Shown piece after piece: positions 16,134 through 25,288 of a DNA stretch of 56,979 nucleotides; position 1 is the stretch's first letter; each line of letters starts with the position of its first letter. Source of the DNA: JAVVEZ01 sp032250895 (lineage in GTDB: Bacteria; Pseudomonadota; Gammaproteobacteria; Pseudomonadales; Pseudohongiellaceae); the NCBI GenBank assembly GCA_032250895.1, contig JAVVEZ010000012.1:1-56979 (forward strand). The letters run 5' to 3'. The position numbers and the translations under genes were made by a program. The notes under the pieces are model-generated. The model had not been told where the DNA came from. It saw only the letters and a list, made by a program, of their open reading frames with translations, and did no database searches.

Positions 16134-18530
16134 TTACCTTAGTTCAGCATTAAATTGCGCTTCTAGTACCTTGATACAACTGTTAATTATGTCATTTATT
16201 TCCAGGTCGTTAAGAGTGCGCGAAGGATGCTGCCAGGTCAAGCCCACGGCAAGACTTTTTTTGTTTTTTGCGATATTTTCCCCCTGATAGACATCAAAAA
16301 CAACGATGTCACTCAGGTAGTCTCCTGCTTTGTGCCGAATTTCCGAAAGGATGGATGCAACATCCTGCTTTGCATCCACCACCAGCGCGATATCACGCCG
16401 CACGGACGGAAAACGGGACAACTCCCTCACCTGGGGCAGACTGGCAGGTGTCAGGATGGCGAGTTCCAGCTCAAACAGAAAAACCTTGCCCGGGATGTCC
16501 AGTCGCCGCTGCAGCACCGGGTCCAGTGCCCCAAGCCAACCCAGCCCGGCATCGTGACCGTCGCTGTCTTTACGAAGGATCCGGGCGCTGATGCCCTGCT
16601 GCAAGGCGGGATGCCGGGCGGGCCTGAAGGTAAACGCAGACCGATCCAGACTTCTGGCAAAAATAGTTTCCAGATCGCCTTTCATATCAAAAAAATCACT
16701 GCTGCGGCTCTCCGCTCCCCACTGTTCAGGTAGCTGGTTGCCCCAGATCAGGCCGGCAAGGCCTGCGCTCTGCTGGATATCACCTTCAGCGTCGCGAAAG
16801 AATCGCAGTCCCGACTCGAACAGCCGAACCCGGTTCTGCTGCCGGTTCTGGTTGTGTTTGAGGGTCTTGATCAGGCCTGCCCACAAATTGCTGCGCATAT
16901 GCGCCATATCCTGGGATAGAGGATTGGCCAGTGCCATGACTGTGGCCCCTTCCGGCAGATTCTGCAGAGCTGCTTCCAGACCCGCTTCAACAAAACTATA
17001 GGTAACGACTTCCTGATAGCCGAGGTCCGCCAGCAAGCTGCGGACCGCTTTCAGCCCGAAGACAGTTTCCGGTGCTGGTTTCAGACTGAAACGCGACAAG
17101 GGTTCGGTGACCGGCAGCCGGTCATAACCGTAAATTCTTGCCACTTCTTCAATCAGATCCTCTTCCAGGCTGATATCAAAGCGCCAGGAGGGCACCGCGA
17201 AGGTCCAGCCCTGTTCAGTCTTGTCAATAATCTTCAGACCCAACCTGCCGAGGATATCTTCCACATCCGGAAGCGGCAGGGATAGCCCCAGCAAACTGTT
17301 GATTCTGGCGGCACGCAAGCTCACCGGCGGCATGTCAGGCAAGGTCGCCACCGCTTCCGTGATGGGGCCCGCCTCGCCTCCCACGATGGCCAGCAGGAGT
17401 TCGCTGGCCCTCTCCATGGCCCGGCGTGGCAAATTGAAATCCACGCCCCGCTCGAAGCGGTGGGCGGCATCCGTCTGCAAGCCATAGGAACGTGCTCTGC
17501 CCGCCAGAGCAAGGGGACTGAAGAAAGCACTTTCCAGGAATATATTGTGGGTCTGCGCTGTGACCGAACTGGCCTGCCCTCCCATGATGCCCGCCATCGC
17601 CAGGGCCGCACGATGATCCGCAATCACCAGTGTGTCTTCATCAAGGCTGACTTCCTGGCCATCCAGCAACACCAGTTTTTCCTTGTCATGCGCCTTTCTC
17701 ACCCGAATGCCCCCCTGCAGGGTGTCCAGGTCGAAGGCATGCATGGGCTGGCCCAGTTCCATCAGCACGTAATTGGTAACATCCACTATCGGATCGATGC
17801 TGCGTATTCCGGAACGTCGCAGGGCTTCGGACAACCACTGTGGTGAGGCCGCCTGCGGATTGACATTTCGGATGACTCGCCCCAGGTAACGGGGGCAATC
17901 AGACGGGCTCAACAGTTCCACGGGAAGGCTGTCGGTAATCGTCGCCGGCACTTTCTGCAGCTCGGGAACAGTCAGTGGCATCCGGTTCAGTACCCCGACT
18001 TCCCTTGCCAGACCGGCAATACTCAGGCAATCACCCCGGTTCGGGGTCAGATCCACCTCTATCAAGGTGTCATCAAGATCCAGCAGAGTTCTGATATCCT
18101 GGCCCACAGGCGCATCGCTGGCCAGCTCCAGCAAGCCCTCGGCATGCTCGGCCAATCCCAGCTCCTGCGCAGAACACAGCATCCCGAAAGAATCGACTCC
18201 CCGCAGGCGTGCTTTCTTGATCTTGAAATCCGCCGCCAGTCTGGCACCAATACAGGCATAGGGCACTTTGAGTCCAGGCCTGACATTGGCCGCGCCACAC
18301 ACGACCTGTACCTGGTCTGCGCCGGTATTGACCTGGCAAACACGGAGCTTGTCCGCATCAGGATGAGCGGCAGTGGCCACCACTTCTGCCACGATCACAC
18401 CGGTAAAGGCATTGGCGGCAGGTTTGAAACTGTCCACTTCCAGGCCGGCCATGGTCAGTTGTGCCATCAGTTCCTGCGTACTGATGGCTGGGTTGACCCA
18501 ACGTCGTAACCATTGTTCGCTGACTATCAT
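16134..18530 (-). CDS. pheT: Phenylalanyl-tRNA synthetase beta subunit
   Basis: PheT is the large subunit of the alpha2beta2 enzyme that charges tRNA-Phe and hosts editing of mischarged tyrosine. The 798-residue length is normal. An N-terminal tRNA-binding domain (MIVSEQWLRRWV, then VCGAANVRPG), B3/B4 editing and B5 domains, and a C-terminal ferredoxin-fold anticodon-binding domain (REL.RFPSVRRDIALVVD onward) are recognisable. It follows pheS by about 80 bases, longer than in many relatives. No second gene or terminator is seen in that spacer. Confidence 0.98.
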   Translation of the reverse strand: MIVSEQWLRRWVNPAISTQELMAQLTMAGLEVDSFKPAANAFTGVIVAEVVATAAHPDADKLRVCQVNTGADQVQVVCGAANVRPGLKVPYACIGARLAADFKIKKARLRGVDSFGMLCSAQELGLAEHAEGLLELASDAPVGQDIRTLLDLDDTLIEVDLTPNRGDCLSIAGLAREVGVLNRMPLTVPELQKVPATITDSLPVELLSPSDCPRYLGRVIRNVNPQAASPQWLSEALRRSGIRSIDPIVDVTNYVLMELGQPMHAFDLDTLQGGIRVRKAHDKEKLVLLDGQEVSLDEDTLVIADHRAALAMAGIMGGQASSVTAQTHNIFLESAFFSPLALAGRARSYGLQTDAAHRFERGVDFNLPRRAMERASELLLAIVGGEAGPITEAVATLPDMPPVSLRAARINSLLGLSLPLPDVEDILGRLGLKIIDKTEQGWTFAVPSWRFDISLEEDLIEEVARIYGYDRLPVTEPLSRFSLKPAPETVFGLKAVRSLLADLGYQEVVTYSFVEAGLEAALQNLPEGATVMALANPLSQDMAHMRSNLWAGLIKTLKHNQNRQQNRVRLFESGLRFFRDAEGDIQQSAGLAGLIWGNQLPEQWGAESRSSDFFDMKGDLETIFARSLDRSAFTFRPARHPALQQGISARILRKDSDGHDAGLGWLGALDPVLQRRLDIPGKVFLFELELAILTPASLPQVRELSRFPSVRRDIALVVDAKQDVASILSEIRHKAGDYLSDIVVFDVYQGENIAKNKKSLAVGLTWQHPSRTLNDLEINDIINSCIKVLEAQFNAELR

Positions 18531-18612
18531 CCGCTGCTCCTACGGAAGCTCTGAATAACTCTGGTGTATCTCTGGCCTGTCAGGCAGTGCCTGGGACAAG
18601 GCGCCCTTGCGA

Positions 18613-19629
18613 CTAAGTAAACTGCTGCAGGAAACGCAGATCATTTTCGAATAACAGGCGCAGATCTTTTATCTGATAACGCAGCATCGCCAAGCGGTCG
18701 ACACCCATGCCAAAGGCAAAACCGGTATATTTTTCGGGGTCCACTCCGGAATAGCGCAAAACCTTCGGGTGCACCATGCCACAGCCCAGCACTTCCAGCC
18801 AGCCACTGTTACTGCACACCCGGCAACCCTGGCCATGACAGGATACGCACTGCACATCCACTTCCGCGGATGGTTCAGTGAAGGGGAAATAGGAAGGTCT
18901 GAAACGCACCGCCAGCTTCTCTTCAAAGAATACCTGCAGAAATTCTTCAATCAACCCTTTCAGGTCGGCAAAACTGGCATTTTCATCAATCAGCAGCCCC
19001 TCGACCTGATGAAACATCGGTGTGTGGGTCACATCGGAGTCACAGCGATAAACCCGGCCCGGGCAGATAATTCTGAAGGGCGCGCTGCCTGTCTCCATGA
19101 CCCGCACCTGTACTGTCGAGGTATGGGTTCGCAGCAAGGTGCCCGCATCGAAATAAAAGGTGTCGTGCATGGCCCGTGCCGGGTGATGGGCGGGGATATT
19201 CAGGGCTTCGAAATTATGATAATCATCTTCAATTTCGGGTCCTTCCACCACGTCAAAGCCTGCCGTGGCGAAGATGCGTTCAATCCGTTCTATGGTCCGG
19301 CTTACCGGATGCAGGCCGCCGCTGCTCTGCCTGCGGCCCGGCAGCGTCACATCCACTGCTTCCTTGAGCAGGATCGCTGCCTCCATCTCCGTTTCCAGCG
19401 CCTGCTTGCGCGCATCGATGGCATCGTGGACCCGATCCTTGGCACGGTTGATTTCAGCACCGGCCCGCGGACGATCCTCTGCCGCCAACCGCCCCAGTGT
19501 TTTTAACTGCTCAGTCAAACTGCCTTTTTTACCAAGATAGCTCACACGCAACTGCTCAAGCTCAGCAATTTTCTGTGCCTGCGCAATTGCGTCCAGAGCA
19601 TTCCTGACCAGAGAATCCAGATTATCCAT
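18613..19629 (-). CDS. pheS: Phenylalanyl-tRNA synthetase alpha subunit
   Basis: PheS is the catalytic subunit of the phenylalanine synthetase. The 338-residue protein has an N-terminal coiled-coil arm (residues 1-85) and the class II motifs: motif 1 around HPVSRTIERIERIF, motif 2 as FHQVEGLLID, motif 3 as GFAFGMGVDRLAML. A Cys-rich patch (CVSCHGQGCRVCSNSGW) near residue 275 may bind zinc. It lies 47 bases after rplT. No pheM-type attenuator peptide was found in that short gap. Confidence 0.98.
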   Translation of the reverse strand: MDNLDSLVRNALDAIAQAQKIAELEQLRVSYLGKKGSLTEQLKTLGRLAAEDRPRAGAEINRAKDRVHDAIDARKQALETEMEAAILLKEAVDVTLPGRRQSSGGLHPVSRTIERIERIFATAGFDVVEGPEIEDDYHNFEALNIPAHHPARAMHDTFYFDAGTLLRTHTSTVQVRVMETGSAPFRIICPGRVYRCDSDVTHTPMFHQVEGLLIDENASFADLKGLIEEFLQVFFEEKLAVRFRPSYFPFTEPSAEVDVQCVSCHGQGCRVCSNSGWLEVLGCGMVHPKVLRYSGVDPEKYTGFAFGMGVDRLAMLRYQIKDLRLLFENDLRFLQQFT

Positions 19630-19648
19630 AAGTCACTTCAAACAGCTC

Positions 19649-19669
19649 GTGACTGGCCAGGCCAGTCAC
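19649..19669. promoter_or_regulatory. 21-base palindrome between rplT and pheS
   Basis: GTGACTGGCC-A-GGCCAGTCAC is a perfect inverted repeat with 10-base arms in the 47-base gap between rplT and pheS. In RNA it would fold into a compact hairpin about 20 bases before the pheS ATG. There is no T run, so it is not a standard terminator. It could be an RNA-processing site, a stability element or a protein-binding site. Confidence 0.5.
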
Positions 19670-19676
19670 CGATAAT

Positions 19677-20030
19677 TTACAGAGCAGCCTTGGCCTGCGC
19701 TGCGATTGCTGCAAAGGCGGCTTTGTCGTGAACGGCCAGATCGGCCAGCACACGTCTATCCACACCTATACTGGCTTTTTTGAGGCCGGCAATCAGACGG
19801 CTGTAAGTGATATCGTTGACTCGGGCCTGAGCATTGATACGGGTAATCCAGAGAGCACGAAACACTCTCTTTTTCGTCCGCCTGTCACGATAGGCATGCT
19901 GCCCGGCTTTGGTGACAGCCTGCTTGGCGACTCTGAGCACTCTGCTGCGGGCGCCATAATAGCCCTTGGCCAGCTTCAGAATTTTTTTGTGTCGTCGGTG
20001 AGCGACGACTCCACGTTTGACTCGTGCCAT
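19677..20030 (-). CDS. rplT: 50S ribosomal protein L20
   Basis: L20 is essential for early 50S assembly and is a known translational repressor of the rpmI-rplT message. The 117-residue sequence (ARVKRGVVAHRRHKKILKLAKGYYGARSR) is highly conserved and basic throughout its N-terminal half. It lies 24 bases downstream of rpmI in the usual infC-rpmI-rplT order. Confidence 0.99.
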   Translation of the reverse strand: MARVKRGVVAHRRHKKILKLAKGYYGARSRVLRVAKQAVTKAGQHAYRDRRTKKRVFRALWITRINAQARVNDITYSRLIAGLKKASIGVDRRVLADLAVHDKAAFAAIAAQAKAAL

Positions 20031-20054
20031 TTAATTATCCTCCGAAATAATGAT

Positions 20055-20249
20055 TTACTTGTTGCGCAACATGCGCTGAACCCCGGGCAGATCCGACGGA
20101 TGAATCGCGGATGTCCCTCTGAGCTGGCGCTTGCGTTTGGTAGTCATTTTGGTGAGGATATGGCTTTTGAAAGCGCTTTTGCGTTTCAAACCGTTACCGG
20201 TTTTTTTAAAACGCTTGGACGCGCCACTGTGAACCTTCAATTTTGGCAT
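20055..20249 (-). CDS. rpmI: 50S ribosomal protein L35
   Basis: L35 is a small basic protein of the large subunit. I start at MPKLKVHSGASKRFKKTG, which gives the usual 64 residues; an upstream in-frame ATG at 20267 would add six atypical residues. The spacer from infC is about 127 bases, room for the L20-binding leader known in other gammaproteobacteria, but I could not fold one with confidence. Confidence 0.98.
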   Translation of the reverse strand: MPKLKVHSGASKRFKKTGNGLKRKSAFKSHILTKMTTKRKRQLRGTSAIHPSDLPGVQRMLRNK

Positions 20250-20376
20250 TGCCTTGTTACTCCGCATTTAAGGGCCACCTTCTCAAGGCTCCCTTACACT
20301 GGTTGATAAACAACAGCAGATCGCCCCACACCATTCGACTTTGAAGCCTGAGTAATGGTCTGAGGGTAATGATAAT

Positions 20377-20916
20377 CTACTGTTTCTTCTTTTTTACCGG
20401 GGTAAGAAGCATGGTCAGCTGCCGGCCTTCCATCTTGGCCTCCTGCTCAACAGTGCCATATTCAGCGAGGTCATCTCTGATTCGATGAATAAGCTCCATC
20501 CCGATATGCTGATGGGCTAATTCACGACCACGGAATCGCAAGGATACCTTGGCCCTGTCACCATCACTCAGGAAACGTATCAGGTTGCGTAGTTTTACCT
20601 GATAATCCCCTTCCTCCGTCCCTGGGCGAAACTTCATTTCTTTGACGTGCACGATTTTCTGTTTCTTGCGATTCGCCGCTTTTTGTTTTTTCAGCTCGAA
20701 TATATGCTTGCCATAGTCCATGACTTTGCAAACCACCGGATCAGCCTCCGGTGAAATCATCACAAGATCCATCTTTGCCTGAAGAGCAATGGCTTTGGCT
20801 TCTGCCAGGGGAAGAACCCCTTGTTGGCTACCGTCATCCAGTATCAAACGTACTGGATCAGCGGTTATTTCATCATTTACCGCAGCTCTTTTGGCTTTCT
20901 CGTTGTCACGCTTAAT
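20377..20916 (-). CDS. infC: Translation initiation factor IF-3, AUU start codon
   Basis: IF-3 keeps the 30S subunit free and checks the initiation codon. The predicted start is ATT (20916-20914): GGAG lies 8 bases upstream and the resulting protein (MIKRDNEKAKRAAVNDEI...) has 179 residues, against 180 in E. coli. A TTG eight codons earlier is in frame but is upstream of the Shine-Dalgarno sequence. In E. coli the rare AUU start is the basis of autoregulation, because IF-3 rejects its own start codon; conservation here implies the same control. The N-terminal domain, linker and C-terminal domain (KIHVKE-like strand, RFRGRELAHQHIGMELI) are intact. Confidence 0.96.
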   Translation of the reverse strand: MKRDNEKAKRAAVNDEITADPVRLILDDGSQQGVLPLAEAKAIALQAKMDLVMISPEADPVVCKVMDYGKHIFELKKQKAANRKKQKIVHVKEMKFRPGTEEGDYQVKLRNLIRFLSDGDRAKVSLRFRGRELAHQHIGMELIHRIRDDLAEYGTVEQEAKMEGRQLTMLLTPVKKKKQ

Positions 20917-20945
20917 AGTTAATTCTCCACGTCCAGTCAATAATC

Positions 20946-22862
20946 TCAGGAAACAGAACCCGGTGATGAAGCTTCCCTGGCAATCAAGTCCTCGAAGGCT
21001 GCCAGCGACATGACCCCCAGGTCATTGCCGTTCCGGTCACGTACCGCCAATGTCGCGGTTTCCAACTCTTTGTCACCCACCACCAGCAAATACGGAATCT
21101 TCTGCATGGCGTGCTCGCGGATTTTAAAGCCAATCTTCTCATTTCTCAAGTCGGCATCAACCCTGAAGCCCTTGTTTTTCAAGGCTTTCACAATAGATTC
21201 ACAATATTCAGCCTGGCGATCGGTTATATTCAGCACCATGGCCTGCAATGGCGCCAGCCAGGTGGGGAAGGCGCCGGCGTAATGTTCGATCAAAATCCCG
21301 ATGAAACGCTCAAAGGAACCGAAGATCGCACGATGCAGCATCACCGGCACTTTGCGGCTGTTGTCTTCTGCCACATATTGCGCACCCAGCCGCACCGGCA
21401 ACGCAAAATCCACCTGAATGGTGCCGCACTGCTGTTCCCGACCCATACAATCTTTCAGCGCAAATTCTATCTTCGGCCCGTAGAAAGCCCCTTCTCCAGG
21501 CAGCAGTTGCCAGGGCCGGCCGGTATTGTCGAGAGCAATGCGCAGGGCTTCTTCCGCCCGATCCCAGATTTCATCAGAGCCTACACGCTGTTGCGGCCGG
21601 GTCGACAACCTGAGGACCACTTCATCAAAACCAAAGTCATTGTAGACCTTGTAAACCAGTGCAATAAACGCGGACACCTCGGCCTGGATGGAATCCTCGT
21701 CACAAAATATATGAGCATCGTCCTGAGTAAAACTTCTCACCCGCATCAGTCCATGCATGCTGCCTGACGGTTCGTAACGATGACAGGAACCAAATTCGGC
21801 AAGTCGCAGGGGCAAGTCACGATAGCTTTTCAGCCCCTGATTATAAACCTGGATATGACAGGGGCAGTTCATTGGTTTGATGGCATACATACGGCTATCG
21901 GACTCGACACTGAACATCTGTTCAGAAAATTTGTCGGCATGCCCGGACTTTTCCCATAAAGAGTAATCCACCAGTTGCGGCGTATTGATCTCCTGATAAC
22001 CATTGTCCTGGAATACTTTCTGCATGTATTGCTTGATGATCTGATAAACCGTCCAGCCTTTGGGATGCCAGAAAGCCATGCCTGGAGCTTCTTCCTGAAA
22101 ATGAAAGAGATCCAGTTTTTTGCCTATCTTGCGATGATCGCGCTTTTCCGCTTCGGCCAGCAGATGCAGATAGTCCTTGAGCGCCTTTTTGTCTGCCCAG
22201 GCCGTACCATAGATGCGCTGCAACATGGCATTTCTGGAATCACCCCGCCAGTAGGCTCCTGCCACCGACATCACCTTGAAGGCCTTGATGGCGCCAGTCG
22301 CGGGGACATGAGGCCCACGGCAAAGATCAATGAAATCCCCCTGCCGGTAAAAGGACAGCGCTTCGTTGCCCGGGATACTGTCAATGATTTCTACCTTGTA
22401 GTCTTCGCCCATGTCCCTGAACATGGCTATGGCTTCATCCCGTGTCATCAGAGAGCGGGTGACGGGTATGTTTGCGTCTGCCAGTCTTTCCATTTCCTTC
22501 TCGATGGCTTCGAGATCCTCCGACGTAAAAGGACGCTCAAAGGCAAAATCGTAAAAAAAGCCATTTTCGATGACCGGACCGATGGTCACCTGGGCGCCCG
22601 GAAACAGATTCTGTACCGCGTTAGCCATCAGATGGGCACAGGAATGACGGATGATTTCCAGCCCGGCGTCATCTTTGGCCGTCACAATGGCCAACTGGCA
22701 GTCGTTTGCCAGCTCGAAGGAGGTGTCCACCAGTTGTCCGTCGACCCGGCCCGCCAGTGCAGCCTTGGCCAAACCAGGGCCTATCGACTCGGCGACCTGC
22801 AATACAGAGACAGGAGCATCGAAGCGGCGGTGACTGCCATCAGGTAGGGTAATGGTTAACAT
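20946..22862 (-). CDS. thrS: Threonyl-tRNA synthetase
   Basis: ThrRS charges tRNA-Thr and edits serine. The 638-residue protein has an N-terminal TGS domain (residues 1-60), the N2 editing domain with HSCAHLMANAV near residue 73, class II motifs (motif 2 RYEPSGSMHGLMRVR, motif 3 GSFERFIGILIEHY) and a C-terminal anticodon-binding domain. It is the first gene of the thrS-infC-rpmI-rplT-pheS-pheT-ihfA string. A long hairpin lies immediately before its start codon. Confidence 0.99.
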   Translation of the reverse strand: MLTITLPDGSHRRFDAPVSVLQVAESIGPGLAKAALAGRVDGQLVDTSFELANDCQLAIVTAKDDAGLEIIRHSCAHLMANAVQNLFPGAQVTIGPVIENGFFYDFAFERPFTSEDLEAIEKEMERLADANIPVTRSLMTRDEAIAMFRDMGEDYKVEIIDSIPGNEALSFYRQGDFIDLCRGPHVPATGAIKAFKVMSVAGAYWRGDSRNAMLQRIYGTAWADKKALKDYLHLLAEAEKRDHRKIGKKLDLFHFQEEAPGMAFWHPKGWTVYQIIKQYMQKVFQDNGYQEINTPQLVDYSLWEKSGHADKFSEQMFSVESDSRMYAIKPMNCPCHIQVYNQGLKSYRDLPLRLAEFGSCHRYEPSGSMHGLMRVRSFTQDDAHIFCDEDSIQAEVSAFIALVYKVYNDFGFDEVVLRLSTRPQQRVGSDEIWDRAEEALRIALDNTGRPWQLLPGEGAFYGPKIEFALKDCMGREQQCGTIQVDFALPVRLGAQYVAEDNSRKVPVMLHRAIFGSFERFIGILIEHYAGAFPTWLAPLQAMVLNITDRQAEYCESIVKALKNKGFRVDADLRNEKIGFKIREHAMQKIPYLLVVGDKELETATLAVRDRNGNDLGVMSLAAFEDLIAREASSPGSVS

Positions 22863-22879
22863 CTTGCTTCTGTGAAACT

Positions 22880-22916
22880 GAAGAAAGCAGAAATTGCGTC
22901 AATTTCTGCTTTCTTC
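22880..22916 (-). promoter_or_regulatory. 17-base-pair perfect hairpin in the thrS leader
   Basis: The arms GAAGAAAGCAGAAATTG and CAATTTCTGCTTTCTTC are fully complementary, with a 3-base loop, and end 18 bases before the thrS ATG. No U run follows on the thrS strand, so it is not a classical terminator. E. coli thrS is repressed translationally by its own product through tRNA-like leader hairpins, which makes an operator role plausible. The loop sequence (ACG at its centre) does not copy a threonine anticodon, so simple mimicry is not supported. Confidence 0.6.
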
Positions 22917-22948
22917 AATTACGCCAATTTCTCCGGGAATATAATAAG

Positions 22949-23025
<77 letters not shown>

Positions 23026-23053
23026 GCAAAACTGCCACATAAAAGAGCTGGCG

Positions 23054-23082
23054 ATTATAGGGGCAAGCCATTAAAACTACAA
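23054..23082 (-). promoter_or_regulatory. Sigma-70 promoter of tRNA-Val
   Basis: On the minus strand TTGTAG (23082-23077) and a perfect TATAAT (23059-23054) are separated by 17 bases. A GC-rich discriminator (CGCCAGC) follows, typical of stable-RNA promoters under stringent control. Transcription would begin about 20 bases before the tRNA 5' end and could run on into thrS. Confidence 0.72.
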
Positions 23083-23087
23083 GCGCC

Positions 23088-25115
23088 TTAAATCTTGAGA
23101 AGAGTCTCTTTCACCCGGCTGATCTGATCCCGGGTTTTGGCCGCTTCCTCGAATTCCAGATTTCTGGCCTGCTCGTACATCCGGTCCCCCAGACGCTTGA
23201 GCTCCTTTTCCAGCTGTTTGGCATTCATCGCGGCCACTTCCGTGAGATAGTCGCCTCCCCCCTCCGCCACTCTGGCAATATCCCTGTAGGTTTTGCGGCT
23301 GGTGCCGGGGGCATGGGCGGAACCCTCCATAAAATCGGCGACGGTCTTGCTGACACCCTTTGGGACGATATTGTGTGTGCGATTGAATTCCCGCTGAACC
23401 CGGCGCCGTTCGTCCGTGGTTTCAATGGCACGCTGCATGGACCCGGTTATCCGATCGGCATAGAGGATCGCCTTCCCATTGAGATTGCGGGCCGCACGAC
23501 CAATCGTCTGGATCAGAGAGCGTTCAGAACGTAAAAAGCCTTCCTTGTCCGCATCCATGATGGCGACCAGTGACACTTCAGGAATGTCCAGCCCTTCGCG
23601 CAGCAGATTGATACCCACCAACACATCAAAAACACCCAGACGCAAATCACGAATAATTTCCATGCGTTCGACAGTTTCAATGTCCGAGTGCAGATAACGG
23701 ACCTTGATACCGTGTTCTGCCAGGTAGTCAGTGAGATCCTCTGCCATGCGCTTGGTCAGCACGGTAACCAGAACCCGCTCACCGGCCGCTGTGCGTTTTT
23801 TCACCTCGGAAAGCAGATCATCCACCTGGTGAGCTGCCGGACGCACTTCCAGTTCCGGGTCGAGAAGGCCCGTAGGCCTGACCACCTGCCGTACAAGTTG
23901 GCCCTGATGCTGCTCTTCGTAGGTCCCCGGGGTCGCCGAGACAAAGATGACCTGAGGCAGGAGATTTTCCCACTCCTCAAAACGCAGGGGCCGGTTGTCC
24001 AGTGCCGAAGGCAGCCTGAAACCATACTGTACCAGTGTTTCCTTGCGGGAGCGGTCGCCCTTGTACATTGCCCCGACCTGAGGAACCGCAACATGCGATT
24101 CATCCACCACGACAAAGGCCTCATCCGGCAAATAATCAAACAATGTCGGTGGTGGCTCGCCCTCTCCCCGGCCAGACAGAAAACGCGAGTAATTTTCGAT
24201 GCCCGTGCAATAGCCCAGTTCCTGGATCATCTCCAGATCGAAACGGGTACGCTGATTCAGGCGCTGGGCTTCCACCAGCAGATTGTTTTTTTCCAGCCAG
24301 GTCAGCCGCTCCATCAGCTCCGCCTTGATCAGGTCTATGGCCTTGAGCATGCGCTCCCTGGGGGTTACATAATGGGATTTGGGGAAAACCGTCAGTTGCG
24401 TCAAGCGCTCCAGCACTGCGCCGGTCAGGGGATCAAACAGGGCCAGGCTCTCAATTTCATCATCAAACAACTCGATCCGGATGGCATTGACTTCTGATTC
24501 GGCCGGAAAGATGTCAATGACATCTCCCCTGACCCGATAGGTGCTGCGATGCAGGTCCATATCGTTCCGTGAATACTGCAACTCGGCGAGACGTTTCAGC
24601 AGGTGGCGCTGATCCAAGGTATCCCCAACGTTCAGATGCAAGACCATGTTCAGATAGGCGCTCGGATCGCCCAGACCATAAATGGCCGATACGGTCGCCA
24701 CGACAATGACATCCTTGCGCTCCAGCAGGGATTTGGTGGCTGACAGCCGCATCTGTTCAATGTGCTCGTTGATCGATGAATCTTTCTCGATGTAGGAATC
24801 CGAGGCCGGGACATAAGCTTCCGGTTGATAGTAATCATAGTAGGAAACAAAATACTCCACGGCATTTTCCGGGAAAAAATCCGAAAGCTCACCATAGAGC
24901 TGGGCGGCCAGGGTCTTGTTGGGAGCCATGATCAGCGCGGGACGCTGGGATTGTGCTATCACATTGGCGATGGTGAAGGTCTTGCCGGAGCCGGTAACAC
25001 CCAGCAAGGTCTGTGCCGCCAGTCCGTCTTCCAAGCCCTGCAACAAACTTGTGATCGCCTCGGGCTGGTCACCGGCCGGCGCAAACGGGGAGTGAAGTTT
25101 AAATTTTTTGCTCAC
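23088..25115 (-). CDS. uvrB: Excinuclease ABC subunit B
   Basis: UvrB is the damage-verifying helicase-like subunit of nucleotide excision repair. I start at the GTG that gives the conserved SKKFKLHSPFAPAGDQPEAI terminus (675 residues, close to the 673 of E. coli); the frame extends nine codons further without family similarity. Walker A GVTGSGKT, the beta-hairpin region YYDYYQPEAYVP, DESHVAVPQ, the helicase motif QTIGRAARN and the C-terminal UVR domain (LEKELKRLGDRMYEQARNLEFEEAAKTRD) are all present. No LexA box of the CTGT-N8-ACAG type was found upstream. Confidence 0.98.
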   Translation of the reverse strand: MSKKFKLHSPFAPAGDQPEAITSLLQGLEDGLAAQTLLGVTGSGKTFTIANVIAQSQRPALIMAPNKTLAAQLYGELSDFFPENAVEYFVSYYDYYQPEAYVPASDSYIEKDSSINEHIEQMRLSATKSLLERKDVIVVATVSAIYGLGDPSAYLNMVLHLNVGDTLDQRHLLKRLAELQYSRNDMDLHRSTYRVRGDVIDIFPAESEVNAIRIELFDDEIESLALFDPLTGAVLERLTQLTVFPKSHYVTPRERMLKAIDLIKAELMERLTWLEKNNLLVEAQRLNQRTRFDLEMIQELGYCTGIENYSRFLSGRGEGEPPPTLFDYLPDEAFVVVDESHVAVPQVGAMYKGDRSRKETLVQYGFRLPSALDNRPLRFEEWENLLPQVIFVSATPGTYEEQHQGQLVRQVVRPTGLLDPELEVRPAAHQVDDLLSEVKKRTAAGERVLVTVLTKRMAEDLTDYLAEHGIKVRYLHSDIETVERMEIIRDLRLGVFDVLVGINLLREGLDIPEVSLVAIMDADKEGFLRSERSLIQTIGRAARNLNGKAILYADRITGSMQRAIETTDERRRVQREFNRTHNIVPKGVSKTVADFMEGSAHAPGTSRKTYRDIARVAEGGGDYLTEVAAMNAKQLEKELKRLGDRMYEQARNLEFEEAAKTRDQISRVKETLLKI

Positions 25116-25213
25116 TGCCTGGCATATCCTGAAGACCTGCAAAATCCAGCCGCCTATCTTAGCCGCTCAAGGAAGCTCTGAACAGTTAATCCCGTTTGAT
25201 TTGTTTTTGCTGG

Positions 25214-25242
25214 TTGACCCGCTTGTCAAATCTAATTACCAT
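25214..25242 (+). promoter_or_regulatory. Sigma-70 promoter of tRNA-Asn
   Basis: TTGACC (25214-25219) and TACCAT (25237-25242) are spaced by exactly 17 bases. They are followed by the GC-rich discriminator ACGCGCG (25243-25249), typical of growth-rate-controlled tRNA promoters. The predicted start near 25250 is about 40 bases before the tRNA. Confidence 0.6.
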
Positions 25243-25288
25243 ACGCGCGTTTTTACGGATAAGGGTATACCTCCCCAAAAAACGATCT

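Noticed and set aside
22880..22916. tRNA-Thr anticodon mimicry by the thrS leader hairpin
   Set aside because: The loop centre reads ACG, not CGU, GGU or UGU, so the E. coli type of mimicry is not supported, although another regulatory role remains open.
25116..25213. SOS box upstream of uvrB
   Set aside because: No CTGT-N8-ACAG pattern was found; only a short CTGAACAG occurs.
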